Part shown: positions 47,948 through 56,818 of the stretch, piece after piece
How positions within the stretch are numbered: the first letter of the stretch is position 1
How the letters are laid out: every line of letters begins with the position of its first letter
Source of the DNA: Candidatus Competibacteraceae bacterium
Lineage (GTDB): Bacteria > Pseudomonadota > Gammaproteobacteria > Competibacterales > Competibacteraceae
Length of the DNA stretch: 64,000 bases
Direction: 5' to 3'
Assembly: GCA_016712625.1 (NCBI GenBank)
Contig: JADJQQ010000006.1
Coordinates: forward strand, 62,001-126,000
Notes under the pieces: generated by a model
Database searches by the model: none
Told to the model about the DNA's origin: nothing
Seen by the model: the letters and a program-made list of their open reading frames with translations, nothing else
Program-made: the position numbers and the translations under genes

Positions 47948-48946
47948 ATGGAACCCATACTGAAACTGAATCGCGCCGGCCTTTCTCCGCTAATGCGCCT
48001 GTTAGCGGCGGCTTTGTTCGTGCTCGTAAGCGTGGGATTGTTGCGGCAGCGGCTGGTCGCAATTTATGACAGGCCGTACGCCTTGCCCGCACCCTTGCTA
48101 AAATCACCGCCCCGGCGCGAGGATATGCTGTTGTTCGAGCGCTCCTTGGCCGCCGGGTTACTGCGGGTGCAAGCCGATGGCCGGATCGCCGTCGCGCCGG
48201 CCGATTTATCGTTACGCCAAATTTATGCAAGCGCCCATCCGGAGCTATTGACACCGCATGTAGGTGAGCCCGATTGGCTTGGCATGGGCTGGAATGAGGA
48301 TATCGCACAAATCCATCGGGCATTGCAATTTAGCGCCGCCGGTCGTTACGTGCGCCAGCAGGTGGCGCTTTTCAATTCCCGCCAGTTGCTGGCGGCGCTT
48401 CGTTGGCGGACGGGTTCGGATCTTGCGGGTGAGTGGCGGGCCGACTGGGCTGGAGCTCCTTTGGCGCTGGTGGATACTGTCCCGCCCGTGCTCGATCGGT
48501 GGTTTGCCGAAAGCACGCGTGACTGGCAGCCGTGGCGGTGGGTGGCGCGCTGGCCCGCGTTGGAGGGGGAGCAGCCCGTGCGTATGCGCCTGAAGTGGGC
48601 GGTGCCGTTAGCCGGAGTGGTATTGTTGGAAGTGCTGGTGGTGGGCAAGGGCGTGACTGTAACCGGCGCTCAGGTGCTGTCGACCGAATCTCATTGTCTG
48701 CAAAGTCGGTCCTGTGATGGCGCGGCGGTGGCTCGCTGGCTGCGACTGGAAGTGCCCGCAAAAGCGACTCAATTGGAGATCGGTTTCCTACCATTGCCCG
48801 CCACGGTGCTGTCTGGCCTGCTGTATCCTGGATTTACTCACATCCAATGGGAAGATGGACGCTTGATTTGGCGGACACAGCCGAGTGGAATCACGACTGT
48901 CGGAGCAGCCCGACCTCCAGCGCCCATGACGACGGACGAGGAATGA
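47948..48946 (+). CDS. One-pass envelope protein, family not recognised
   Basis: I do not recognise the family of this 332-residue protein. It has one clear N-terminal membrane span (LMRLLAAALFVLVSVGLL, residues 15-32) and a predicted periplasmic part with several Trp-rich stretches, plus a weaker hydrophobic run (AVPLAGVVLLEVLVVGKG, about 220-237). I find no S-x-x-K motif, so a class B transpeptidase partner of the SEDS protein is not supported. The gene starts 106 bases from the kinase gene in the other direction and ends three bases before the SEDS-like gene, so it is probably co-transcribed and works with it. Confidence 0.8.
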   Translation: MEPILKLNRAGLSPLMRLLAAALFVLVSVGLLRQRLVAIYDRPYALPAPLLKSPPRREDMLLFERSLAAGLLRVQADGRIAVAPADLSLRQIYASAHPELLTPHVGEPDWLGMGWNEDIAQIHRALQFSAAGRYVRQQVALFNSRQLLAALRWRTGSDLAGEWRADWAGAPLALVDTVPPVLDRWFAESTRDWQPWRWVARWPALEGEQPVRMRLKWAVPLAGVVLLEVLVVGKGVTVTGAQVLSTESHCLQSRSCDGAAVARWLRLEVPAKATQLEIGFLPLPATVLSGLLYPGFTHIQWEDGRLIWRTQPSGITTVGAARPPAPMTTDEE

Positions 48947-48949
48947 GCC

Positions 48950-51316
48950 GTGTCGCCAGCGCCCGGTCAACATGGCTTCTGGTTTCAGTCGGTGCCCTAT
49001 CTTAGGTGGCGGCTGGTTATCTGGCTGTTGCCGGTCCTCGGTTTATTGTGGACGGTTAGCCGAGCGCCGGACTGGCTGGAGCCGCGTCGCTTGACCGTGG
49101 AGGCGCAGCCTGGGCAGTCGCTGACGCTGGGTCGGGAAGCGCTGTGGGCCCCGCGCGCCGATGAGGAACACATCCTGCTGCGCCGTGAGGGCAACCGTGA
49201 GTGGCGATTGGCTAACATCTCTGCTAGCAAGCAGGTGTTATGGTGGCCAGCCTCGGGTGGTGGCGAGCAGCAAATCCGAAAATGGCCCCTGACGCCTGGC
49301 GCTGCATTTGCGGTGGGCAATCACCACTTGACAGTGTTGGTTTCGCAACAGAAACAGCTGAGCCTGCAAGCGGGTGATCAACGCTGGGAATACGACGGCA
49401 TTCGTTTATATCGAGCGGGACAGCCGCTACCAGAATGTCGCCGTGACTGGCGCGGTCAAATGCGGGAAGGACTGGGCGCTTTGGGATTGTCGTTGTTCTT
49501 GCGGCAACGCCCGTTACGGTTGGGCGGCGGCGTTTATTGCGCCGATCGACTGGGTTTGGCGGGAGTACCGCTGGATACGGTGGCGATCGAGCCGGCCGCG
49601 CGGGGCTTCGTTCTTGCTTCGGGCAGTGCGGGGGAAGCCGATGGCGTACCGGTGACGGTGGCGGTTGGAACGCCGGATGCCGAGTCTTTATGGCGGCGAT
49701 CAATTGTTTTGGCCAAGGGAGACGTTCTCCTGGTTGGCCATACCCAATATCGGGTGGTGGAGGTCACATCGACGCTAGGGCTGGCGGTAGAGACGCGGGC
49801 GCGGCGCGTGCTTGAAAATCCATCGCCGCCCGCGGCTGCCGGAGGGGTGGCCGTACAGTGGGTTAGACCCGCTTGGCTGTGGCCGCCCAAACAACAATCC
49901 TTGGATTGGCGGTTTGGCTTGATCTTATTGCCGCTGGCGCTGAGTTTGGTTTGGCGGCGATTGCGGCCGAGCGATCCGGTCGCCGGCATCCGGTGGCGGA
50001 TCGTTCTGGCCTTAACTTTGGGCGTCGCCTGTTTGATCCTGCATTTGCAGGTCGTGAGCGTGCCGATGCTGTGGCCCTACTTGGCCGCTTGGCCCGTGCT
50101 GCTGGTCTGGCTGTTCAGCGTATCCGCGCGGTGGAGCATCGGTTTGCTGGCTATTTTGGGACTGCTGTTGGGTGGCGGCTTGGTCGCTTTATTGCAATTA
50201 GGAGTTGGTGCTGGAGAAGATGGCTGGCAGCGTTATGGCGGCAGCACTGTAGCCTTGGCCGGCGCGTTCGGTTGGTTGGTCTGGGCTGGCTGGCGCATGC
50301 TGGGTCCCATCGGCTGGCTGAACGAGCGTCGGATCAATTGGCTATTGCATTTGTTATGCGTCGCGTCCTTGGCGTTGCTGGGAATGCAGGTGGCGGTGGG
50401 CGATGAGGGCGGCTGGATGGGGTTGCAGCCCTTTGAATTAACCCAACTGGCGCTGGTGGCCGCCGCCGCGCGGGCGCTCACGCTGCGGGGCCGATCACCT
50501 CTTCATGGTTGGAGTCGCGCGCATTCGGCTCCTTGGCTGCGCTATTTGGCGCCGCTGGCCCTCTTCACGGTGGTATGCGGTTTTGCCTTGGTGTTTTTGC
50601 GGGATTTCTCGCCGCTGGTGTTGCTTGGATTTTGGGGCTTGGCGATGCTGTGGGCTTATCTGCGCGCGCATCCGCTACCGCTTTGGCGCTGGACCGGACA
50701 GGCGGTTGTGGTCGCGCTGCTCGTGCTGATCGGCTCGGGGTTGACCTGGGTGCGCGACCGGCCGGAAACATTTGCATTGCCTTTTCAAGCTGACCGAATT
50801 GCAGCGTGGGCCGCGCCCGAACAATACCCCCATGCCGGCTATCAACCGCGGCGGGCGTTGGAAGCGATTCGCGCTGGTGGCTGGAGCGGAAAGGTTTGGA
50901 GCGAGGCTGTCAACGGTCGGGTCATGACCGTTCCCGTGGTGGAAAGCGACTTCGCGCCGACCTTTTTTTTGAGCCGTTACGGTGGTGTGGCGGGCTTGAT
51001 CTTGGCTGGGGTTCAGGCAGTATTTGTCGCCGTGTTGCTAATGATCGCCAACCGCGCGCTGAAACGGGACCGGCCGGATGCTGCTGGCCGTCCGGCCCTG
51101 CTCGATGGATTGGTCTATTTTACCCTGTACGGTGGCGCGGCCTTGCTCGGCGCCCATTTCTTGGTGTCTTGGGGCACCAATCTGGGGTTCTTACCGGTGA
51201 TGGGCCAACCGATGTCGCTGTTGTCGGCCGCTGGCAGCCATCTCGTATTATTTGTATTACCTATCGTTGCTCTGGCTGTCGCGGCCGAGGAAAAAAATCA
51301 TGTCAACCCACGCTGA
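48950..51316 (+). CDS. Divergent SEDS-family (FtsW/RodA-like) polytopic protein
   Basis: This 788-residue protein (GTG start) has one N-terminal membrane span, a predicted periplasmic domain of about 270 residues, and then some ten spans from about residue 325. The C-terminal half follows the SEDS pattern of FtsW/RodA polymerases: GLQPFELTQLALVAAAA (compare FQPSEL-K), a LRDFSPLVLLGF stretch, the acidic motif ESDFAPTFFLSRYGG with Asp667 in the place of the catalytic Asp, and NLGFLPVMGQPMSLLSAAGS (compare N-GLLP-TGLPLPFISYGGS). The similarity is clear but distant and the N-terminal domain is unusual. A wall-glycan polymerase or regulator is likely. The end overlaps the FHA gene by 17 bases. Confidence 0.72.
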   Translation: MSPAPGQHGFWFQSVPYLRWRLVIWLLPVLGLLWTVSRAPDWLEPRRLTVEAQPGQSLTLGREALWAPRADEEHILLRREGNREWRLANISASKQVLWWPASGGGEQQIRKWPLTPGAAFAVGNHHLTVLVSQQKQLSLQAGDQRWEYDGIRLYRAGQPLPECRRDWRGQMREGLGALGLSLFLRQRPLRLGGGVYCADRLGLAGVPLDTVAIEPAARGFVLASGSAGEADGVPVTVAVGTPDAESLWRRSIVLAKGDVLLVGHTQYRVVEVTSTLGLAVETRARRVLENPSPPAAAGGVAVQWVRPAWLWPPKQQSLDWRFGLILLPLALSLVWRRLRPSDPVAGIRWRIVLALTLGVACLILHLQVVSVPMLWPYLAAWPVLLVWLFSVSARWSIGLLAILGLLLGGGLVALLQLGVGAGEDGWQRYGGSTVALAGAFGWLVWAGWRMLGPIGWLNERRINWLLHLLCVASLALLGMQVAVGDEGGWMGLQPFELTQLALVAAAARALTLRGRSPLHGWSRAHSAPWLRYLAPLALFTVVCGFALVFLRDFSPLVLLGFWGLAMLWAYLRAHPLPLWRWTGQAVVVALLVLIGSGLTWVRDRPETFALPFQADRIAAWAAPEQYPHAGYQPRRALEAIRAGGWSGKVWSEAVNGRVMTVPVVESDFAPTFFLSRYGGVAGLILAGVQAVFVAVLLMIANRALKRDRPDAAGRPALLDGLVYFTLYGGAALLGAHFLVSWGTNLGFLPVMGQPMSLLSAAGSHLVLFVLPIVALAVAAEEKNHVNPR

Positions 51317-53018
51317 CACCTTGCTGGTGTCCGATTACGTAATCTGCGCCACTCTGCGGAAGGTGCCGAACGTGTTCAATGTCGAATTGCTGTGGGAACG
51401 GGTGCGCGGCGGTCAAGAAGGGGTTTTTTTGTTGGAAGCGCTCAAGCGTTATCCCCGTGCGCCGCACGGACGCCAGCGCAAGCAAAGCTGTTATAGCCAC
51501 GTTGTGGTTCGTATTCCCGAACGCGATTTTGTGAGCGACGACCGACTTGATGAGAGCGTCGGCCGCGAAACCTTGTTGCGGGAACTGCATCGCTTGCACG
51601 AGCAAGAGTTGGGCGGCCATTTGGCGGAAGAGGCGGCGATTCGTTACCGGGTGGAAGCCGATACCGTGCTGCGTCCCGGGGAAGTGCAATTTCTGTTCGG
51701 ACGGGCCGTTTATCTTCCCGCCAACGGGGAGACGCCGCTGTTTCATATTCAAGCCGCCTCGGAAGGGGGCAACGATTGGCGAGCACTGGGGCCGATCTAT
51801 GCCAGCCAGCGGCTGACGTTGTTAAATGGCGACCGGCGCGGCGGCAGTTTCGCGATTGCGGGGTGGCCCTTTCCGAACGGGGAAGCGGTGTTGATGCTGC
51901 TGCGTCCCGGCCCAACCCTCCTGGTCGATGTCTTGTCGGAACCCCAGGGTAGTTTGAATCTGGTCGATGATGGCGACGGCGGATTTATAGTGCGCGACCG
52001 ACGCGGTCGGAGTTTACGGCTGCGCGTGATGCCCCATGGTGGGATGGAAGCGTCGAGGGCGCTGGAACGGCGCGATGCCACACCGGCGACGCAATCCGGG
52101 CCGCCGCCGCTTGCGGTGGTTACCGAACCGCGCGCTATGCCGGAAATGCCGGCGGCTCCGCCGGCGGATTATCCGTTCACCGACTTTTGGGGGCGACGTG
52201 AGCCAGTGCTGGGTTTTGCGGTGGAATTAGATGAACCGATGGAACCGCCAGCCCCAGCGGATTGGCGGGCTATCCCAGCGCCACCCCCCCTGGCTTCGCC
52301 GAAGGTCGACCCAGCAGCCATTCCGGAACAACTCACTTGGATTCCGCAGCGATCGACGCCGATAGTGCGGGTGGTCGGCGTCGCCTTGCAACGCTTATCC
52401 ACCTATGCGACGGCCGGGATCAGCGATTGGCGGATCAGCTTTAATCATGCTGGGGGGATGGTTCCCGGCGGACATCCCGACGCCGTGGCCTGGTTGCGCA
52501 TCGATAACATGGATCGCGTGTTTGGCGAAATTTTGGGGTCGGCGATACCGCTGTCTTTGCCGGGGAAGTGGCGGCCGTTTCCAGATTTGGAGCTGCAACT
52601 TTCCGTCGCGCCGCCGCCGATGGCGGGCCATTATCTGGGCTGGATGCTGTTGCCGACTCCGCTGCCCTTGCTGGTGCCGCGCGGCCGCGCGGTGAGTTTT
52701 GGGCGGGGATTGGAAGCGGACATCGCGCCGCGCTTGCTTGCCGATCCGCGCTCTTTGAGTTGGGGCGGTCAGTCCGCCAAGACCATGGGCATCAGCGCCG
52801 AGTATTTGGGTTTGTCGCGCCGGCATGTGCGGTTGCAGGCGCGACAAGATGACTGGTGGGTACAGTTGGAAAGCCAGAACATGCCGGTCTATCGCTTGGC
52901 GTCATCGGGCGATTTGTTAGGCGTGCTCAACCCGGAAGCGGACACCACGACCACGGCCAAACCGGGCGAGCTGCTGGTGGTGGGCGGCTACGTGCTGGCG
53001 CTGGGGGAGGTGGAGTAA
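51300..53018 (+). CDS. Cytosolic FHA-domain protein
   Basis: This 572-residue soluble protein ends in a forkhead-associated domain, which binds phosphothreonine: RGRAVSFGRGLEADIAP near residues 461-477, LGLSRRHVRLQ (Ser-x-x-His at 506-509) and PGELLVVGGYVLALG at the end. The N-terminal 230 residues are globular and unrecognised; a proline-rich linker lies at about 270-350. The ATG at 51300 sits behind GAGGAAAAAAATC and overlaps the SEDS-like gene, so the two are translationally coupled. The obvious idea is that it reads threonine phosphorylation by the neighbouring kinase and controls the SEDS protein. Confidence 0.82.
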   Translation: MSTHADTLLVSDYVICATLRKVPNVFNVELLWERVRGGQEGVFLLEALKRYPRAPHGRQRKQSCYSHVVVRIPERDFVSDDRLDESVGRETLLRELHRLHEQELGGHLAEEAAIRYRVEADTVLRPGEVQFLFGRAVYLPANGETPLFHIQAASEGGNDWRALGPIYASQRLTLLNGDRRGGSFAIAGWPFPNGEAVLMLLRPGPTLLVDVLSEPQGSLNLVDDGDGGFIVRDRRGRSLRLRVMPHGGMEASRALERRDATPATQSGPPPLAVVTEPRAMPEMPAAPPADYPFTDFWGRREPVLGFAVELDEPMEPPAPADWRAIPAPPPLASPKVDPAAIPEQLTWIPQRSTPIVRVVGVALQRLSTYATAGISDWRISFNHAGGMVPGGHPDAVAWLRIDNMDRVFGEILGSAIPLSLPGKWRPFPDLELQLSVAPPPMAGHYLGWMLLPTPLPLLVPRGRAVSFGRGLEADIAPRLLADPRSLSWGGQSAKTMGISAEYLGLSRRHVRLQARQDDWWVQLESQNMPVYRLASSGDLLGVLNPEADTTTTAKPGELLVVGGYVLALGEVE

Positions 53019-53021
53019 GCA

Positions 53022-54518
53022 TTATTTCACGCCAAGCAAGCGTTGGGTTTTCATCCGGGCGGCATCGAACAGACCAGAGGCGATCACGTCGGCGGACGCG
53101 ATGGCAAAGTTGAGATTTTGGCCTTTCTTGAGTCCCATGGCAGCGATGCCGATCACGGTGCCATCGCTTAAAATGACGGGTCCACCGCTGTTGCCCGGGC
53201 TGACCGGCGCGGAAATCTGAATGTAGCGAACCCCATCGATCTCGCGTAGGCCACTGATTACGCCGGTGGAAAAGGTGCCTTCCAGACCGTAGGGATTACC
53301 GATGACGAACACATCCAGCCCGATCAACGCCTGATTGTAAATTTCATTTAATACGAAGCTTTTCTCGATCTTGAGCGAAGTGGCCAACAAAGCCAAATCG
53401 GGTTCCTTACTGCGCTTGCGCACGCTGGCGGTCGATTCTCGGCCACCGCATTTGACCGCGAGATTGTCAGCTTTCTCGATCACATGATGGTTGGTGATGA
53501 CCAGCCCGTCGGCCGATACCAGTAAGCCGCTGCCGAGATTGTCCGTTCTGCCATTGCGGGACGTGACGATCAGACAGGTGAGCGGAATGCTTTGCTGGTA
53601 AATGCGTTGCCCGACATTATCGGTATTGGGTGCTTGCAACCGGGAAGAATCGCCTGCTCGGGATACGGGATCGGCGCGATTGCTCAGCTTTTTCAAACCT
53701 TGTTTGAGCGAACCCAGCATCGCGCTAGCCTGAGCCGACGCGGCTTCGGCCGACGGGCTTTCGGTGGCGGTCGCCGATTTGGGGCTGGGTGGCGCTGGAG
53801 ACGGCGGGGAAGGAGTGGCGGCGGCGGGGAGCGCTGGCGGGGACGACTGCGGCGGTAAAACGGCCGAGGTCGCCGGTTTTGGGTTGGGATTGGCGCCACT
53901 CGCTTGCAACGCGTGTTGGGCGCCGGCTCGGACGGCCTCTGGCTGGTCGGCTGTCATCAGCCCCCGCAACTGCTCGGCCAGTTGGGATGGCTGTTTAGCG
54001 AAACGGCGCGCATTGGCGAAAGCGCCGCCCGCCCGTTGTGAGTCGCCGGTCTGGCCATAAATTTCGCCCAGCGTGAGCCAGGCCGAAGAGTGGGTGGGGG
54101 CCAGAGAGAGGGTGTAAACCGCCAGTCGCTCCGCTTCCTTAAACCGCTGGAGGCGCAGATAGGTCAAGCTCAACTGGCCGGCGATCTCGGAATCGGCCGG
54201 ATCGGTGATGAAGGCTTGCCGAAACGCCGCCAAGGCTTCCTTGAAGTTGTCACGCGCCAGCTGTTGCAAACCCTGCTGCTGGAAAGGCCGCGCCTTGGCG
54301 GCGTCGCCCGCGTCGGGCCGCTTCAAATTTTCCAACTGCTCTCGAAAGGTTTGTACGCCAGTTTCCTCATTGGCGGCGGCCTGAGTGATCATTTGCTGGA
54401 TGTAAAAATCAATGGTCTGATATTGGTCAGCCGCCTGGGCTGGGCCAATGCCGGCAACCCCAATGGCGGCTAGCATAAGTGTGATGGCCTGAGTGATTTT
54501 CATGGCGTCCGGCGGCAT
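53022..54518 (-). CDS. Periplasmic TPR-trypsin-like serine protease
   Basis: The 498-residue precursor has a signal peptide (KITQAITLMLAAIGVAGIG then PAQAA), TPR helices at about 75-200, a Pro/Ser/Ala-rich linker at 210-265 and a trypsin-like domain from about 300. The triad is His345 (LVITNHHVIEKA), Asp374 (EPDLALLAT) and Ser444 (SPGNSGGPVI), as in HtrA/DegP-type enzymes, but there is no PDZ domain. The ATG at 54518 overlaps the upstream TPR gene stop; a second ATG at 54503 starts the signal peptide more cleanly. It converges on the FHA gene with a 3-base gap. Confidence 0.88.
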   Translation of the reverse strand: MPPDAMKITQAITLMLAAIGVAGIGPAQAADQYQTIDFYIQQMITQAAANEETGVQTFREQLENLKRPDAGDAAKARPFQQQGLQQLARDNFKEALAAFRQAFITDPADSEIAGQLSLTYLRLQRFKEAERLAVYTLSLAPTHSSAWLTLGEIYGQTGDSQRAGGAFANARRFAKQPSQLAEQLRGLMTADQPEAVRAGAQHALQASGANPNPKPATSAVLPPQSSPPALPAAATPSPPSPAPPSPKSATATESPSAEAASAQASAMLGSLKQGLKKLSNRADPVSRAGDSSRLQAPNTDNVGQRIYQQSIPLTCLIVTSRNGRTDNLGSGLLVSADGLVITNHHVIEKADNLAVKCGGRESTASVRKRSKEPDLALLATSLKIEKSFVLNEIYNQALIGLDVFVIGNPYGLEGTFSTGVISGLREIDGVRYIQISAPVSPGNSGGPVILSDGTVIGIAAMGLKKGQNLNFAIASADVIASGLFDAARMKTQRLLGVK

Positions 54519-55228
54519 CAGGGGCGTGCGCGGCTGGAGCCCGCCGGGATCTTGAGCGGAGTAATTCCAGGATCGGCCGGGAGCGGTGGCACGATGACGG
54601 CCTGCGCCGGGAGTTTATAAAGCCGCAAGGTCTCCAGCGCGGCGTTGCGCAAGGTATCCGCCGCTTCATTTTCGGCGATGTTGCGCAAGATTTCTTCGGC
54701 GCGCATTGCATTCTGCGCAAAGCGATAGGTATTGGCCAAGGCGCCTACCGCGCGGCGGCCATCGTTTTGCAGGCCGTAAACCTGAGCCAGTTGGAACCAA
54801 GCGGTGGCGCGGGTTGGTTCCAGGGCCAGCGCTTGTTGCAGGGCGATTTCCGCGTCTTGGAGTCGGTTGAGTTTGCGATAAACCAAACCCAGATAGTTGG
54901 TGGCTTCAATATTGCTGGGATCGGCTTGGCTGGCCTGTTGGAACGCCGCCAGCGCGGTTTCCAACTGATTTTGCTCGAAGGCGGTCATGCCGCGTTGCAC
55001 GGCGGAACGCGCGCCGTCGGGGTTGATCGGCTTTGGTTTGGGACTTTGTGCAAGCACCTGCTGCGTGGTGGTCACGCCGTGTTCGTCATTGGCGGCGGCC
55101 AGCTCGATCATTTGTTGGATGTAATAGCGATTGGGTTCGCTCGTTTGCGCCGTGGCGGGCGGCGAGAAAATCCACGCCGCCAGCAGCAGTCCTAGCAAGG
55201 CGCGAAGGCGATTCATGAGAGGCGGCAA
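54518..55228 (-). CDS. Periplasmic TPR protein
   Basis: This 236-residue exported protein has a signal peptide (RLRALLGLLLAAWIFSPPATA) and TPR repeats at about 75-190 (GMTAFEQNQLETALAAFQQA, NYLGLVYRKLNRLQDAEIAL). Its mature N-terminus, YYIQQMIELAAANDEHGV, closely matches that of the protease next door (YIQQMITQAAANEETGV), so the two are paralogues, this one without the protease domain. The likely start is the first or second Met (55228 or 55216). It is coupled to the protease gene by a stop/start overlap. Confidence 0.82.
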   Translation of the reverse strand: MPPLMNRLRALLGLLLAAWIFSPPATAQTSEPNRYYIQQMIELAAANDEHGVTTTQQVLAQSPKPKPINPDGARSAVQRGMTAFEQNQLETALAAFQQASQADPSNIEATNYLGLVYRKLNRLQDAEIALQQALALEPTRATAWFQLAQVYGLQNDGRRAVGALANTYRFAQNAMRAEEILRNIAENEAADTLRNAALETLRLYKLPAQAVIVPPLPADPGITPLKIPAGSSRARP

Positions 55229-55249
55229 ACAGAGGCGCGGTTGCGTGTG

Positions 55250-55750
55250 TTATAGCTCCTTGATGGCGTCGTACTCGCGCTCCAGACTGAGGCGCTTGGC
55301 GTCAGCCTGGGGGGCAGAGAGTTGGCCCCGGTCGAGTTCAGTTTCAAATTGTTGAATGTTGCGTGTTAGTTGCTGCTGTTTGCGGCGTAAGTCGGCCGTG
55401 CGTTGCTCGGTGGCTGTCTTGGAGCGCTGCAACGCGACAATGCGTCGAGCCGTTTCTCGGTTGCGCGCCTTAAGCGAGGCCAATTGCCGCCGCTGCGCGG
55501 CGACTTCATCGGCTTTCATCTGACGCGTGGCTTCCAACGATTCGTTCTCGTCTCGCAGATCGCGTAATTCATCAAGAGTTCGGTTGCGCTCGTCCTGCAA
55601 GTTTTGCTGGCGCGCGTCGTAATCGCCGGAGGACAAGCCGCGGACACCGCCAAAAAAACCGCCGGAGCGCGGATCGTTACTTGGATCGGTCGCGCAGCCC
55701 CCCAACAGCAGCAGGCTGAATAAACTACTCGAAATCGTTATGACTTTCAT
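55250..55750 (-). CDS. Coiled-coil lipoprotein
   Basis: This is a 166-residue lipoprotein with a canonical signal II site (SLLLLGGC, Cys about 19) followed by a short glycine-rich linker and a continuous helix with heptads from about 50 to 160 (LQDERNRTLDELRDLRDENE and so on). The family is not recognised. The Asp after the cysteine is not at +2 (it is Ala-Thr-Asp), so outer-membrane sorting is likely. It is 21 bases upstream of the TPR gene on the same strand. Confidence 0.78.
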   Translation of the reverse strand: MKVITISSSLFSLLLLGGCATDPSNDPRSGGFFGGVRGLSSGDYDARQQNLQDERNRTLDELRDLRDENESLEATRQMKADEVAAQRRQLASLKARNRETARRIVALQRSKTATEQRTADLRRKQQQLTRNIQQFETELDRGQLSAPQADAKRLSLEREYDAIKEL

Positions 55751-55811
55751 GGTGGTATATCTCCAGATTTCTCACTGTCGCCAGCGGTTAAGAATGGCGA
55801 TCAGCTGGCGC

Positions 55812-56489
55812 TCAGATCGACATGCTGTCGTACATTTTTTGTAGGTCAGCGACGTTCCGCTCGGATTTCTGGTTGGTTTCCTTTAATTTGACCACATTGG
55901 ATTCAAGTTGCTGAGTGTACCGATCTTGTGTGCCACGCTTTTGTTTCGATTCCTGATGAACCTGGCTGGCGTCCGCCAATTGCTTCTCTGTCAGCGAGTT
56001 GATCCGCTTTGCCTTGGCCAGTTGCTTTTCCACGGTAGCCTGTTGGCCAGCCAGGGCGTTGCGTTGTACCTTACCAGCCCGGTATTCACGCGCCAGCCGT
56101 TGCGATTCGCGGTCTAGTTGGGCGATTTCCTCGTAAATTTGTTGGTTCTGCGCATCTGCTTCCGCAATAAAATCATAGTTGCGCTGAATCTCGGCGACCA
56201 GGAAATCTTCCTCGCGCGCATATTGCGCTTTCCGGTCGGCGACCGAGCTGCCGATGCCGGCGCCGAGCGCGCCGCCCGCCACCGCGCCTATCAGCGCGCC
56301 TCTGCCTTTATTGTCGTCGCTGACAGCAGCGCCGAGCAAACCGCCCAGCACCGCGCCGACGACCGCCCCTTCGGTGACCGTTTGGTCGCGGTCGCTCATG
56401 GAGCCATCGGGATTGGTGGCGCAACCGGACCGGACGACGCTGGCCACGATAAGGGTGAGAAGGTTTTTGCCAATTTGCTGCATGAACAT
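55812..56489 (-). CDS. Glycine-zipper coiled-coil envelope protein
   Basis: This 225-residue protein has a hydrophobic N-terminus ending in SVVRSGCATNPDG, a lipobox-like site with an unusual Arg at -3. A glycine-zipper segment follows (EGAVVGAVLGGLLGAAVSDD and ALIGAVAGGALGAGIGSSVA, residues about 42-86), typical of membrane-associated Gly-rich domains. A long coiled coil fills 90-225. The family is not recognised. It begins the reverse-strand gene set that includes the other lipoprotein, the TPR protein and the protease. Confidence 0.76.
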   Translation of the reverse strand: MFMQQIGKNLLTLIVASVVRSGCATNPDGSMSDRDQTVTEGAVVGAVLGGLLGAAVSDDNKGRGALIGAVAGGALGAGIGSSVADRKAQYAREEDFLVAEIQRNYDFIAEADAQNQQIYEEIAQLDRESQRLAREYRAGKVQRNALAGQQATVEKQLAKAKRINSLTEKQLADASQVHQESKQKRGTQDRYTQQLESNVVKLKETNQKSERNVADLQKMYDSMSI

Positions 56490-56818
56490 AGGCGTCTCCG
56501 GGCCATGGCGGTGGTTTGAAAATTATTAGACAGCTCTCCCAACTATAAATTTTGTAGTGCGCCACGGTAGAAATCAACAGCCTTCGGTAGTGGTGGCGCC
56601 GGGTCGATTTGGCAAGGTTAATCGCAATATAAAGTTGGTGGTTTTTGGTGGATGGCCATGGGTTGTTTGGGAGATTTTGGCGGTATGGACGGTGGGGTGG
56701 CGGGGCTGTGGTCTTGAAAGGAACTGGCGCAATTAATGATCGAAAACGCCAACATAAAAGGTATAATAATGCTCTAAAAAGACATGCTTGATCAAAGTTT
56801 AAAGATGAAGGTATCAAT
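56490..56818. other. Divergent promoter region, no gene seen
   Basis: This 329-base spacer lies between the glycine-zipper gene (reverse) and the binding-protein gene (forward). It is AT-richer than its neighbours and shows no coding signal. A TATAAT box at 56762-56767 is a good -10 for the forward gene, with no clear -35. Confidence 0.45.
56762..56767 (+). promoter_or_regulatory. Candidate -10 box for the binding-protein/kinase operon
   Basis: A perfect TATAAT lies 52 bases before the ATG at 56819. No -35 with better than a weak match was found 17 bases upstream, so an activator may help. Confidence 0.35.

Noticed and set aside
47948..48946. Class B penicillin-binding protein as partner of the SEDS-like gene
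   Set aside because: The protein is too short and no S-x-x-K, S-x-N or K-T-G motif could be found.
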